Below are positions 9,541 to 20,710 of a DNA stretch of 64,000 nt, piece by piece. Every line of letters starts with the position of its first letter. The stretch's first letter is position 1. A program made the position numbers and the translations under genes. Source of the stretch: Acanthosepion pharaonis (lineage: Eukaryota; Mollusca; Cephalopoda; Sepiida; Sepiidae); the NCBI GenBank assembly GCA_903632075.3, contig CAHIKZ030001784.1:82001-146000 (forward strand), written 5' to 3'. Below the pieces are notes generated by a model. That model saw nothing but the letters and a program-made list of their open reading frames with translations. It did not search any database and was not told the DNA's origin.

Positions 9541-9672
9541 TCTTGAATAAAGGGTTCGGTTCGAAATTCCAATCACCTAAAGAAGGCCGGAGCGTGTAAC
9601 GGTCGAAACGTTGTGAATATGACAATGATGATGTTAATAACTGTTCGAATAATGTAAATAATGTAGATAATT
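9541..9672 (+). repeat. Family B repeat (inverted partner)
   Basis: Plus-strand copy starting at AATAAAGGGTTCGGTTCG. The core is mutated to CTAAAGA, with GGCC/GGTC helix II and GAAACGTTGTG kept. Confidence 0.8.
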
Positions 9673-9758
9673 CTTTTTGCTTGTTTAACAAAATGTTAAT
9701 AAATGATAAGTCTCCATAATGACAAGAAGAACTTTACTGATGCGGGCCCCATTAAATC

Positions 9759-9821
<63 letters not shown>

Positions 9822-9990
9822 TTATTTTTTAATTAATTTTTTCTCTCTCCCTCTTTTTCTATCTGTTTCTCTCTTTCCATCCCCCCCACTGTCTTTATTT
9901 CCTATCCGCCTTTGTTTTTTGGGGTTTTTTTTTCTTCTCTCCCGCTATCTCCACTTACGTCCAATATTATTTCTAGGACGACTTTTTGCT
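9759..9990. repeat. (TA)n microsatellite and T/C-rich tail
   Basis: A TA run of about 57 bases (9760-9816) followed by a T/C-rich stretch to 9990. The 96-codon frame is low-complexity. Confidence 0.9.
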
Positions 9991-10598
9991 TAAAAGAAAG
10001 GAAAATTCACTTATTTTTTTCTTGATATTTATTTCAAGGAACAATATTTGAAATACTTTGGTGGGTTCAATTTTCAGCGAAATTCTTTTGATATATGAGT
10101 CCTGTAAAATAATTCAACCCTCGAAAAGAAAGTACCCACGTATTTACATTCACGACAGATCCAATTCCATCAACAACACATGTTTAAATGAAAGATTTTA
10201 AACATCTCTTGTATTTATTTTCAGAATATTAGACAGAAAACGGAATAAGTAAGCCCCCACCTCATTTGTTTTGTCAAATGGTTTTATACATAAAAAAAAA
10301 ACAAGTTAATCGGAACAATAAAAAAAATATCAAACGTAACACGCTCTCTACCTTCTTACTCCACATCCGGTCTTAGATGACAAATGATATCCGACCAATG
10401 ATATTCGACGTTGACAATTTCAGCCAATAGAAACGATTCCCAAATAAGTAAGTCGCTTTGAGGACAATAAAAATAAAATTACTCATTGAATCAATTATAA
10501 TTATAAAAAAAAAAAATAAAAAATCTAATATATAAACATTAACAAGATTCACATCATTATGTATAGAAGCACGTTTTTAACGTTTCTAATCGCGGCCA

Positions 10599-10633
<35 letters not shown>

Positions 10634-11283
10634 CACTACTCCATCACTTCATTGACTAGATATTTTAAAAAATATTTTTACCGATAGGAAAAGTAAACAT
10701 TAAACATTGAATTTAAAATTTGGTTGAGCATTTTGTTCAGCATTGAAATGAAGAGGAAAGAAAGGCGGTTGAGAATTAAGAGATTGACAGTCACACTGAC
10801 AAAACAGAGTTTACCCGACCGAGAGTAGATAGTACAATTGCGATCGAAATAAAGTGTAACTCGAGTAGTACTGGCTGTTCTGTCAGTGAATGCTGATTTT
10901 TTTTTCTTTAAAAGGAAACGACTATTTCCACTGCTATCTAGCTCAATAAGTGATTATTTTACATGTTAATATGAGTGTCTTGACGTTTAATTGGCATTCA
11001 ATTATCTCGCCAGATAATAGAGGCACCCACTTTGGTCAAGCAATCAGTTCTTTTGTGAGCAGTGTTTGGCGTAACTTTAAAGACCAATCTTTAAATGGCA
11101 CTCTCTTCTGCAGGCGTGACTGATGAAGCTAGAATGTGGAATGAAGATCTCTCTCTCTCTCTCTCATTGTTATCTCCAACAGTTGGTGTCTCCTTTTCCC
11201 GCCCTTCATGACTCCCCCTTGAACAGCATGACGTCAGCCACTGCGATCGTCTGCTAGCTGTTTCCATCTACCAGAGTTAATGT
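9991..11283. other. Non-coding sequence with poly-T run
   Basis: A 30-base poly-T lies at about 10602-10631, and two CCAAT motifs lie close together at 10395-10435. A (CT)n run is near 11147-11165. No coding exon, splice-supported frame or repeat copy was recognised. A CTGATGA near 11121 lacks the rest of a hammerhead. Confidence 0.5.
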
Positions 11284-11790
11284 TTGAGTTTAAAGTCCCT
11301 CTTGCGAACATCCTTGAAACAGTGTAAGGTTGCCTACGGTACGGTGTCTTGTGGCCACCTCACCATACATGATATATTTTGGTATACAACCGTCATTCAT
11401 TCGATGTACGTGACCCAGCCATCGAAAACGACGTTGACAATGGAGAAGATGCATACTCCAGGAGTCTGCTTGCTCCAGCACCACAGGGTTGGTAACTTTG
11501 TGTCTCCATGTGATACCCAAGATATAAATTCCCAGGCGCCTTATTTTCTGCCTGACGTTTTTGTCCAACTTTCTCTGCCGAAAAGAAGAGTGCTAATGAC
11601 ACATGCATGGAATACTTTTAGTTTTGTTGCGCAAGGCCAGCTGACTGTTGTTCCATATTCTCTTGATCAATTTGGCCCCCACTGCCGTTGCTTCGGCGAT
11701 GTGATTGTCAATTTCCATGTGAATCGAAAAGACGTTGGTGGTGGTAGGACCTAGATATGTGAAATTATTTGTGACTTGACGTTTTTATCG
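11284..11790 (-). pseudogene. LINE remnant, RT C-terminal region (type L-C)
   Basis: The minus strand encodes KIRRLGIYILGITWRHKVTN, then RRFRWLGHVHRMNDGCIPKY and a further YGEVATRHRTVGNL. This matches the known order after the RT domain in one widespread non-LTR class: a thumb-like region, then GHVHRMDDGRIPK and YGEL. Upstream on the same strand EIDNHIAEA and LIKRIWNNSQLALRNK belong to the preceding part in other frames. There are stops and at least one frameshift. The YADD catalytic box is not included. A matching zinc-finger C-terminus lies at 25.25-25.44 kb but is a separate fragment. The plus-strand frame of 156 codons is its shadow. Confidence 0.75.
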
Positions 11791-13423
11791 CCTACTATTA
11801 GCCACTACATATATTATAAAACTACGCCAAGTGTTTAAAATAAGAGCATTATTTTTTGACATTGTTTAGCCTCTCATTCTATAGGTATAATTTTATCGAC
11901 TTTAGTCTTTTCAGTGAATAACAGCTTGAATTTTTTTTTACTTCTCTCCGTTGGTACGTATGTGATACTCTTTGTCATTGCCGCGGTATAACGGAAGAAA
12001 GTTTTGTTAAAACATAAGTGATATGTACTGAGAGATTGAAACGAGAAGAGTTAATACCGAAAACCCGTGGGAAGGATTGAGGATTTAATTCACATATAAA
12101 TGACTTGAATTGCATGCCGAGGAATAGAAAACTGACCCAGACTTAGGGAGCAATGTTCATTGACACACAGCTGCAAATGCGGGCTGGAAAGCGAAAACGT
12201 AGATTTTGGTAAACAACAGAATTTGGAACCGAGTTTCCTGGACGGAAAATAATCAAAGTAGCAGGCGCAGATAAAGCATCAAGGAGGATGGAAGAACCAC
12301 CTATGCCCACTGAAGAGGTCGGTAAAAGAAGATAATGAGAGATGGTAAAGAGAGGGAATTCCCCAAAGTTCTGACGTAAGCCAGAGGGGTTTCACCGAAA
12401 TGCTTCTACCTCGCCATAACTCCATGCTAGTTTGGTCGAATGCCCATAAATACGAATGCGCAGAGCGAATTAAGTAGAAGAGAGGCAGAAGAAATGGAGA
12501 CAAGACCAGAGACAGGAGAGGCCCAAATGGTTATCTGCCGACGAAAGCCTCCGACTTCAGCCTTGTGCCAAACTTTACCAAAGCAACAGACTAAACTTTA
12601 CCAAGCCAACAACGATAATATCACTTCCGATTTAGAAGCGGGTCGGGTTGACAGTTATTGCATGTGAACTCTGATATCAACCAATTATTGTAGGAAGGAC
12701 TGATATAAACAGTATTTACTTTATGTTCAGTTTATTCGAGTGTTTTTTGTTTTGTTTTTCCTGTACGTCTTCGCCCTGCTTAGACCAGGCCAAAACACGA
12801 AGATACCTGCCACGATTCGATCTTGGCCTCCTTACGATCAAACTTCAATCACAACGTGGGATAGGGCAGGTCTGAGATCGAAGCGATCAGCCGCGGTATT
12901 GGGGATGTCTTGGACGGCCAAGGAGGGTGTTATACGTTTACACGTAAGACTATCAAGAGAATTCCTATTGAATTCAATCTATTTTAGAAATTCAGTCTGC
13001 ATATCACGTTACAATTCCATTAGATCTTCTGTAGAATTGAATCTTTTCTTGACCAACTCAAACTTGTCGGTAACATTATTTGATTTGACATTTCTATTTC
13101 TCTTCTTATGCGTTCCTCTTGCTATGATGACAGTGTCTAGGGAAATTAACGATTTTATAGCCTGTCTTGTTTTGTCAGTAGCAATATCTGAATATTTGCT
13201 AGAAATATATGACCAGAAACAGAGATATATTCATATATCTTTATATCGATAGTTTAATGAACAGATATAAGATCGTTTTTAGAACATACAAGCTTTTGAT
13301 GGAAGACAATTGCATTCCTGCGCCAATGACTCATTGATTCATTGCTCAAAAAAATGCTCATTTGAATTTCGAATATACGGCGTTATTCTTTCAGAACTGC
13401 GTTCTCGTCTTTGCTGTCAATAT
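11791..13423. other. Non-coding sequence, no recognised feature
   Basis: Includes frames of 74-170 codons (for example 12740-13252 plus, with a hydrophobic stretch) but none shows a recognisable domain or codon pattern. I do not annotate them as genes. Confidence 0.45.
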
Positions 13424-13564
13424 TTCTGTCGTTGTCTAGTCTGACTTCTGTCGTTGTCTAGTCTGACTTCTGTCGTTGTCTAGTCTGACTTCTGTCGTTG
13501 TCTAGTCTGACTTCTGTCGTTGTCTAGTCTGACTTCTGTCGTTGTCTAGTCTGACTTCTGTCGT
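13424..13564. repeat. 22-bp tandem satellite
   Basis: About 6.4 nearly identical copies of the 22-base unit TTCTGTCGTTGTCTAGTCTG-AC. The copies are almost invariant, suggesting recent expansion. Confidence 0.95.
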
Positions 13565-13734
13565 CTTCGTAAATATCGAACGGGATACTTTCATTTTAGG
13601 GCAAGAGTGTCGTCATTGTGGGCATATGGCCTTATCACGTTGAAACACCAGTTCACATACGATCACCGAACCTAACCAACGTCAGTATCTTGATGTGTGA
13701 CCTCTTGGGAATACCAGGTAGTGTACACTTGGAT

Positions 13735-13985
13735 GTGCGGTTGGTGTAATGGATAATGGCTCGGAATTGTTAATTAGAGAGTCGGGTTCCAATTTTCGTT
13801 GTGTTCGTCATATTCACTTACGCGCAGATGTCTTTGGGAAACATATGACTCCACCTCTTTCCCTCAAGCTATGGGTTAATTAGTAAAACTTGTATCACTA
13901 AACCTTTATTATCTAAAAAAAATTCTTACAATATTTTCTGGCGTTAAATAACCTGCAAAGGGTTGATAAACAACAAAAAACGAAA
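13735..13985 (+). repeat. Arg-tRNA-like SINE (family D copy 1)
   Basis: The head has A-box-like TGGTGTAATGGATAATGG and B-box-like CGGGTTCCAATTT. The body contains ATGACTCCACCTC-TTTCCC and CTATGGGTTAATTAGTA. The tail has ACAATATTTTCTGGCGTTAAA. The AATGGATAA-type D-arm is typical of Arg tRNAs, and tRNA-Arg-derived SINEs are known from octopus. Related copies lie at about 41.4, 43.6 and 47.6 kb. Confidence 0.7.
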
Positions 13986-14779
13986 CCAGCAATGACATAC
14001 TGATTAGCTACACAGACATGTTTTTTAGATTTATTTACATTCTCTGAAATATAAATATATAGAAATTACTATGGACTCAAAATGAGGGATCAGTTTATAT
14101 ATTGTTTGTAATATAGAATTGAACCCCCTCTTTATATCCACATTTTTTTATCAGATTCTGATTAGGTATGAATCCACTTTTCCCCCTAGGTATGGGTTAA
14201 TTAGTAAGATATTCAAGCGTATGATTTTTTAAGTTTTAAAGAAGATAAACCTTCATCAGATCTTAGACTGGCGTCGCAGAATCACAAACAACTTTATCAA
14301 ATAACAAAAACTGTATCACTAGAAGACTTCCAGCAGCAGCAACAATTAAAATAGATAGAAAATGAAACTAGACGAGAAAATAATGATGTAATGAAGATGT
14401 TAAGCACAGAAAACGGTTTTGAAGGAGACTCTTATCAATATCAAAAACTTTCCTGAAAAATCAACCGACAGCCACGCTAAGTGCCGGGTCAATGAATACC
14501 GAATGTTTTCATGGCTTCTGAATACTTTTATTCTAGATACCTTTCATTCCGAAACTACTGGATAGTCTTCATTCAACTATCAGTACTACCGTCACAGTAT
14601 ATAAATGATCAGTGGTCGGGTTACATTAGGAAAGATGAGGATCCAAAGAACCATTTCTTTTTTTTACTTACAGTATAAATATTGTACAAATACGTACATA
14701 AGAAACAACTAATACCCAGTTGACGCTAATATTAAATGATTACAGGTTTCTCTAAATTGTTAAGATATATTTATGATAA
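13986..14779. other. Non-coding sequence with a SINE D tail fragment
   Basis: Positions 14160-14205 repeat the family-D middle block (ATGAATCCAC...TATGGGTTAATTAGTA). The rest is unassigned. Confidence 0.5.
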
Positions 14780-15240
14780 ACATGCAACTTGGATCCCAGG
14801 AGTTCTGGAAAATCTCTAACCAAATTCTCAATCGAGGCAAAACGCCAGTGTCTGCTACCATAAATGGCCCTGAAGTTATCTAATCTTCGTCGGATAAGGT
14901 GAAGTTTTTCCATACGAACTTTGCCTTTGTTAGACGACTAAAGGCTATCCTCTCCCTGCCTTCTACATTATAACGGGGCACAAAGTAATATTTTATCATT
15001 ACCCGGGAAGTCTCAAGTCTTATCAAAATCCTTGACCCTAAGAAGGCTGCCGGTCCGAATAAAATCCCAGTTGTTGGCCTTAGGAATATTAACTCGAGAT
15101 TATCTCCGACCTTAGCAAAACTATTTCACTCTGCTTGAAGCAGAAATCGTTGCTAAGTCTGTTTTGAAGAATGCAAGTGAGCGTCCTTCCCCATCTCGGT
15201 ATCGAGAAATCAGCCTCCCTAAACGGACAAGTTTCTCTCT
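14780..15240 (+). pseudogene. LINE reverse-transcriptase N-terminal remnant (type L-A)
   Basis: Reads SQEFWKISNQILNRGKTPVS, then ATINGPEVI. Farther on, EVSSLIKILDPKKAAGPNKI and a decayed SRNQPP-like block follow. These match the start of the RT region in jockey/CR1-like elements, where a FWKISN segment precedes the EV--AI--LD--KA-GPDGIP motif and a YRPISLLP motif. In-frame stops interrupt it repeatedly. The catalytic YADD box is absent, so this is a truncated, dead copy. Confidence 0.75.
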
Positions 15241-15540
15241 TTCCCTCTTTGTTACATGGAGATGCGGAAGAGACGCTGTTAGGCTGAGTTCAAACTCCGG
15301 TTGATTCTCTTTCTTTGTACTAATGTCATTAAAGGCATGAATTCCTCTTTTGCCACCATTGCAAAAACGAAGAAAATCTTGGCTGAACGGATTTTTTTTT
15401 TCCTGAACGAAATTGACTGAAGATGTTATTCCCTGGGATTCTGTAGAATTATTGATAGTTACCTAACCTTTTTAACGTTACAACAGTCGCACGGTATATT
15501 TCAAGGTCGCACAATATTAGAAAGGAACTATCTAGAGTCT

Positions 15541-15905
15541 GTCTATATTTCTGAGATGAGGTATTATGTACAGTATTTACATTAGTCGGACTATTGTCCT
15601 CATCTTTGTCGCCATATTTGTCACAACGTTTCGGTCATTGTACGCTCCGGCCTTCTTCAGGTGGTTGGAATGTCGAACTGAACCCTTTATTTCGCTCACT
15701 GGGGTAGACTGTTCTAGTTCCACGTGCCATGTTTGATGGATGTCAGTTATCAGTTATCTTCTGCTAATTTTCCCTCTGAAAGTTCTCCACTGCCTTAACC
15801 AGGTATTAAACTCACCTTCTTTAGGTCTGTCACTGGATCTAACCAACGCCTCACACACATGGCACAGTGGATAAAGTGACAGACCCAAAAAGGTGAGTGT
15901 CGCTT
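15541..15905 (-). repeat. Family B repeat, near full length, with palindromic head
   Basis: Positions 15541-15852 are a nearly complete reverse-strand copy: 3' end, hammerhead-like core (CTGAAGA, GGCC/GACC, GAAACGTTGTG), the AGAACAGTCTACCCC block, and the B-box region (GAGTTTAATACC). At 15853-15905 the tRNA-like head appears again in the forward direction (CACATGGCACAGTGGATAAA). The two heads therefore face each other. Confidence 0.8.
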
Positions 15906-16004
15906 GACATAGAAATTGGAAAACGCATCGCTAAATTAGCATTAGTGATGGACAATAGTCACCTGACCATGCGCAGTTATATAGGAATAAAGTAGGTACC
16001 TCCA

Positions 16005-16400
16005 ATTATTCGGTAAAAAATCAGTATACCATCATGATAAAAGGTGCCAAACTTAATAAAAACAAAGTTTCATCGTTAAAATGTCTATTATTAAGAAGAA
16101 AGAACAAAGTATTTTTTTAAATATTTAAAAAAATTTTTCCTTTTTTCTAACACGTTCTAAATTTGGGTAAAAAATCTCGTTTTTCTTTTTTTAACTTTGT
16201 AATACTTGTGGTAATGACCATTTTAGTGTAGCAGTTTCAGGAGGAAAACCCTTTAATTTGGAAATTCTCAAATAATTGTCTGATTTTAATGAAACTTTCA
16301 GAACTTATTCAAAAATGAATAAATTTATTTTTGAAATTTTTATTTTTAAATAGAAAAAATAGCTAGTGTAACGTCTCTAATGACTAAAATCCCCTTGCAA
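16005..16400 (+). repeat. Helitron-associated internal fragment
   Basis: Matches 48.34-48.70 kb in order: AACTTAATA, AAAGTATTTTTTTAA, CTAACACG-TC, then CAAATAATTGTC-GATTTTAATGAAACTT. A third copy is inverted at 61.39-61.56 kb. No coding sequence. Confidence 0.55.
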
Positions 16401-16779
16401 TTAAAAGCATATTTTATATATTTGTGTATCGACTGAAAGAAATGTGGGTTGCCGTAGTTCGTTGTAAAGGGCTTCCAAAATTTTAATCGTTTTCTTTTTT
16501 TGCAGACGAAGTGGCAAAATACTGTTGTATTGCTACTGGGAAATCAGTTTTCTCGAAAGTAATGTTTTTCTTTTTCTGTTTATTACTCAACAAAGACTAT
16601 AATCCGAATGCACATTGTGATAGCGAAAGAAGGCTTCCAAAACCTAAGCAAAGTATTAAGAAACAGGAAAATTTCATTAGAAACAAAGACAAGAGTACTG
16701 AACTGTTACGTAATATCAGTTTTCTTATGGCAGTGAATACTGGTAAATCTCCTCAAAGATGAAGAAGACACTTGAAGCA
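16401..16779. other. Non-coding sequence
   Basis: An 83-codon frame (16511-16762 plus) shows no recognisable domain. Nothing else is seen. Confidence 0.45.
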
Positions 16780-17090
16780 ACAGAAATATGGATCTAAACA
16801 AGGATGCTGAGAAACGAGTACGTTCTAGAGACAATGGAAACAAAAAGGACACTTATGTTTAACAACAGAAAGGGAACCTAATGAGGAAAGAGGGCCTGGA
16901 AAATATAATACTCACAGGGCATATTGAAAGCAAGAGGGAAAGTGGAAAACAGCTCATCATGCACCTAGCGAACTTGAGTAAGTGGATGGAAGAATAGGAT
17001 AACAAAAAGACAAAATTTATTAAGAGTTACAAAGACAGGAAATTGTGGAGAGCCCTGATCGCCAGCGTCCTGTAGGGACGCGTTACATAG
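16780..17090 (+). pseudogene. LINE 3' fragment (type L-B)
   Basis: Reads KKTLEATEIWI, then NLMRKEGLENIILTGHIESK, LANLSKWMEE and, shifted, YKDRKLWRALIASVL. This is the same C-terminal region as at 8.6 and 55 kb, in the forward direction, with stops and frameshifts. Confidence 0.75.
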
Positions 17091-18357
17091 AAGACATAGT
17101 CCCCAAAAGAAGGGAAATTAACATAAAACATTGGTCTTTTGCGAAGTAGTTCGCATGACTAAATGTCATTAGTAACCACAAAATTGAGACTTTTTAAATT
17201 CTTGTAATAGATGTAATCTAAAGTAATATGTACATATATATAGGTTAGCGTTTTCGAAAATTGTTTTTTTTTTTTTTTTTTTTCATTTTATATGCTATTG
17301 GTGTGCATCTGGTTACAGCAAAATAAGTTAAAAGTATTTTGTTGGGAATTAATTCGGTACTTGATGTATGTTACTATGATTAATTATCTGGAAAAATTGT
17401 ATTTGGGTATATAACATGTGATTAAGAAAGTCGTTCTTACTAAGTGTTTGTTTAATATTGGATAATTGTTTATAGTATATTGTGGTAAAGGAAGACGTTA
17501 ATTTAGCACGGTTGATAAGGTTTTATGGTTGCTATCTTGGAATTCATTTTTATGGTTAATGAGACATGAATTAAATACTGGTGGGATTTTGTATGCTAAA
17601 GAATGTTCTGATGATGATTAACGAAAGTGAAAGGGATTTTCTTTTATAACGCTGAGTGTGTATGTAAAACAAAGTACGGAATTCGGTTTAAGACCAGTTA
17701 TAAAAACCTGAGTCATAAAATCTGAGATATTGTATCTATAAATTGTGTATTTCTTATTGCCTTTCCAACAATGTTTACTTGTCAGTGAACATCGAGGTTT
17801 TCAACTCAGTCGCCTGTTATCCCTTTGACCCGATCCCGCTGTCGATCCTGAAACCAAACCCGTCTGTCACCTGCACCATTTTTATTGTACTTGTAAAAGT
17901 TCCCGTTTTTATATCTCTTTTCTTTCTCTCGTTCAACACCAGTTAAGGATCTCCACGCTTCCACCATTTTGAGGTTCCCTCATTTCTTGAAACCTTATGG
18001 ATTTAACGTGCAATGAACTGAAAACAAGATTGGTTATTACCATTCACCTTCTTTAAATGGACATGTTTTAAAAGTATTGTCAAACTTACGCTCTTGTCAC
18101 CTTTTTAATTTAATCGGTACAATTGTACTTAAGTTTTTTTTCCTCTTTGAAACAAACGTTGGCACCAATACATATTGGGTTATAATTCTGATCCGCGTAG
18201 GAATATAATCCAAAGTATTTGGTAAAATTTTACCTTTCTGTCAACAATTGTCAACAGCCATGGCGTGAGTGCGCACACAAACACGCACACATACATTTGT
18301 TTCCAGATAGTGTATCTGTACAGGAACAAAATAAATAAAAAGAGACAAGAGGAAAAA
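17091..18357. other. Non-coding sequence with poly-T
   Basis: A T run lies near 17262-17283. No repeat copy or coding segment recognised. Confidence 0.5.
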
Positions 18358-18360
18358 TTG

Positions 18361-18386
18361 CCCTGATAAAGTCCCTGAGAGGACGA
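18361..18386 (+). ncRNA. Truncated hammerhead-like half-motif (family C)
   Basis: CTGATAA followed by an extra A, then GTCC-CTGAGA-GGAC helix II and GA, where a (TA)n run cuts it off. It matches the motif at 26.53 kb. Not functional as it stands. Confidence 0.45.
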
Positions 18387-18400
18387 TATATATATATATA

Positions 18401-18717
18401 GTACAGTATTTACATTAGTCGGACTATTGTCCTCATCTTTGTCGCCATATTTGTCACAACGTTTCGGCCGTTGTACGCTCCGGCCTTCTTCAGGTGATTG
18501 GAATATCGAACTGAACCCTTTATTTCGATCACTGGGGTAGAGTGTTCTAGTTCCACGTGCCATATTTGATGGATGTCAGTTATCAGTTATCTCCTGCTAA
18601 TTTACCCTCTGAAAGTTCTCCACTGCCTTAACCAGGTATTGAACTCACCTTCTTTGGGTCTGTCACTGGATCTAACTAACGCCTTTATCCACTGTGTCAT
18701 GTGTCAAGGATTGCGTC
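18401..18717 (-). repeat. Family B repeat, full length, intact hammerhead-like core
   Basis: A complete reverse-strand copy. On its own strand it reads: tRNA-like head with ATGACACAGTGGATAAAGGC (A-box region); B-box-like GAGTTCAATACC; the body; ATAAAGGGTTCAGTTCG; then CTGAAGA, A, GGCC...GGCC, GAA, ACGT, T, GTGA. The conserved core is unmutated. Helix III is only the loopless palindrome ACGT. Confidence 0.85.
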
Positions 18718-18850
18718 TAGCATGAAACAGCCTGTCGCCTCTGAGTGTTGACTTCAACGTTCACTTTTATATTTACACACGCTCTATCTCTGATATTGAG
18801 CACTTTATCCCATAAATATAGCACACCTTAAGAGTATATTTCTTTATATA
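18718..18850 (+). repeat. Family J repeat copy 1
   Basis: Contains CATGAAACAGCC, GTGTTGACTTCAACG, CACTTTTATATTTAC, GCTCTATCTCTGATATTGAG and ACACCTTAAGAGTATATTT. The same order occurs, sometimes reversed, near 19.9, 21.7, 27.15 and 36.55 kb. Confidence 0.7.
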
Positions 18851-19170
18851 TATCCGATGCAATGAGAACGGAAATAATATATAAATTCTAACGTTCACAG
18901 CATTAATCGAAGAGAGGGCTTCATAACCACCACTTTAACATCTCATTCATCCTTCACCAAAAACTGCTACCAACAGGCACTATTGTTTCACTCCATCACC
19001 TTTTTGTTTTATGTATTTTTTTCTCGAACAAATGGAAAAAAGGAAGTGGCGTTTGAAATACTGCCTGCTTATAAGCAGAATTATTCATAACCAATTTTGG
19101 TTCTCACTAGTCGAGGTGCAATTGAAATACACCGAAACGAAGTTGCATCTTTGTAATAAGTAAACTGTTT
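18851..19170. other. Non-coding sequence
   Basis: Nothing recognised between the family J repeat and the (TA)n run. Confidence 0.5.
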
Positions 19171-19171
19171 T

Positions 19172-19174
<3 letters not shown>

Positions 19175-19213
<39 letters not shown>
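19175..19213. repeat. (TA)n microsatellite
   Basis: Pure TA run of about 39 bases. Confidence 0.95.
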
Positions 19214-19216
<3 letters not shown>

Positions 19217-19800
19217 TGTTTATACCTTATTTTAAGGATACAACTTATTTGAGTAATGATCTATTTCAATTAAACAATATTAATTACATTTACCGGCTTG
19301 AATGACCAAGAAATTTCATAGAAAATATGCGTTTTCCGACAGGAATCGAACCTGTATCCCATATGGAAGCTGTCAGTTGGCCAAACGTGCTGCTAACCAT
19401 TTTGCCAGAGAGCATTTCGGTTAGCAAATTCAAATTACTGTTTATAAATATGCATCTTCGATGATCTTTTTCGATATATCATTTCTGCTCCGAAACGTAA
19501 CCTAACGTAAACAATGACAACATGTTATATTAACTTGATTAAATCTGACAAATATTTTAATATATTTTCTGTTTATACATTATTTTTATGGCTAAACTTA
19601 TTTGAGTAAATGCTCTGTTTTAATTAAACAGTATTAATTACATTTACCGGCTTGACGGAGAACGCGTATTTTCTAGGAAATATCTAGAGTATTCGATTAA
19701 TGTAATTAATACTGTTTAATTAAAAAAGACAATTTATTCAAATAAGTTGTATCGATAAAAATAACATAAACAGAAAATATATTAAAATATGTTTCGAATC
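19208..19800. repeat. Three-copy repeat block, third copy inverted
   Basis: About 100 bases (ATTCTGTTTATAC...CTTATTTGAGTAA...ACATTTACCGGCTTGA) occur at about 19214-19305 and 19566-19660, and in reverse at about 19697-19795. The last two face each other and can form a long hairpin with a loop of about 40 bases. A tRNA-like sequence lies between copies one and two. Confidence 0.75.
19325..19415 (-). repeat. tRNA-like sequence with intact T-arm
   Basis: On the minus strand, A-box-like TGGCAAAATGGTTAGCAGC is followed by a perfect T-arm, ACAGG-TTCGATT-CCTGT. The B box GGTTCGATTCC is exact. The acceptor strands do not pair and the D-arm is poor, so I read it as a tRNA pseudogene or SINE head. A functional tRNA is unlikely. 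Confidence 0.5.
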
Positions 19801-19803
19801 TAA

Positions 19804-19805
<2 letters not shown>

Positions 19806-19858
<53 letters not shown>
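19806..19858. repeat. (TA)n microsatellite
   Basis: Pure TA run of about 53 bases. Confidence 0.95.
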
Positions 19859-19859
<1 letters not shown>

Positions 19860-19985
19860 GTAAAATGCTCAGTATCAGGAATAGAGCATATGCAAATATA
19901 AAAGTGGACATTTTGTTTTACACCGAGCGGCGACACTCTGTTTCATGCTTGAACACAGTCTTCCGTGCTTCAGTGGCAATACTTT
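19859..19985 (-). repeat. Family J repeat copy 2
   Basis: Reverse-order copy: AATGCTCAGTATCAGGAATAG, AAATATAAAAGTGGAC, GGCGACACTCTGTTTCATGC. Its outer end is replaced by (TA)n. Confidence 0.65.
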
Positions 19986-19999
19986 AAAATGTGTGCACA

Positions 20000-20190
20000 A
20001 GGGCACTTGCATATGGTGTACTGGTTAACAAGCTTGTTTCGCTAGATTTATTACGAGTGATTAGCTTGTTCGATTTTCTCCGTCTGCTCGATATTTGTCG
20101 CTTTTCCCAGCATTTAGCATATCTCTGGGCACTTCGAAGTGGCGTAATAGTTGGTAAGCTTGTATTGGGTTCGATCCGCATTGGGTACTG
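20000..20190 (+). repeat. tRNA-like repeats (family G), two diverged heads
   Basis: TGGTGTACTGGTTAACAAGCTTG at about 20014 and AGTGGCGTAATAGTTGG at about 20140 are A-box-like. GGGTTCGATCC at about 20167 is a good B box. Related to the block at 3.3-3.5 kb. Confidence 0.5.
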
Positions 20191-20309
20191 TGTACTTTCA
20201 ACCTTGTTCTACGTGTATTAAATCACTAAATATCTGCACAAATATTAAAATTGTACGTTGAGGGAATATTACCAGATAATCAAACAATGAATCAGACAAA
20301 TCACGTTAA

Positions 20310-20710
20310 TACCCAGCAAACATTCCTTCTCCTCACAGAGAGAATGATGTTCTGAATGTGCACTGTTGATGGCTGAGAAATAATCTATGGTAAAAGACGA
20401 TGCACAAATCGGAGTTTTTATTAGGTGCTCAAGCAATTTCAGATCCAGATGTATTGATAAGCGTATGCAAATTTCATTTAATCCGTTCCACTTCTATGGA
20501 TTTTAGTTGGTATGTGCTGATGAATTGTCACCTCTAACCTTTTATTAGTTCTGCCAGTATACTCAGCATCACACTGACATTTAAAATTATAAATGACTGA
20601 ATTAAACACTGCCTGGTGCAGAACATCTTTATGAACTTTAATATTGGTTAGGAAGGGAAAACAAACTGAAGTAGCTGAAAAGTAACAAAACTGTACTCTC
20701 CGCAAGTTTA
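20310..20710 (-). pseudogene. Penelope-like element GIY-YIG endonuclease remnant
   Basis: The minus-strand frame 20705-20478 contains FNSVIYNFKCQCDAEYTGRT followed by NKRLEVTIHQHIP. A cysteine pair followed by -Y-GRT--RL---I-QHIP is the GIY-YIG nuclease core found at the C-terminus of Penelope-like retroelement proteins. Here the first tyrosine motif is seen as VIYNF and the second as EYTGRT. Farther downstream, in shifted frames, NSAHSEHHSL and RRRNVCWVL resemble the following C-terminal segment. Stops break it up. No reverse transcriptase is preserved next to it. Class assignment rests on the GIY-YIG pattern and recalled family resemblance. Confidence 0.7.

Noticed and set aside
10395..10436. 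Promoter with two CCAAT boxes
   Set aside because: No TATA, no downstream exon or frame; short motifs are expected by chance.
11115..11160. CTGATGAAG as another hammerhead
   Set aside because: No GAAA and no pairing helices follow within a plausible distance.
11284..11754. 156-codon plus-strand frame
   Set aside because: It is the shadow of a LINE remnant that is readable on the minus strand.
12740..13252. 170-codon frame with hydrophobic segments
   Set aside because: No recognisable domain, no supporting context, and typical of chance frames in this DNA.
14245..14275. Minus-strand CTGATGAAGGTTTATCTTC as hammerhead
   Set aside because: A short helix forms but GAAA and the outer helices are missing.
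19325..19415. Functional tRNA gene
   Set aside because: The T-arm is perfect, but the acceptor ends do not pair and the D-arm is poor.
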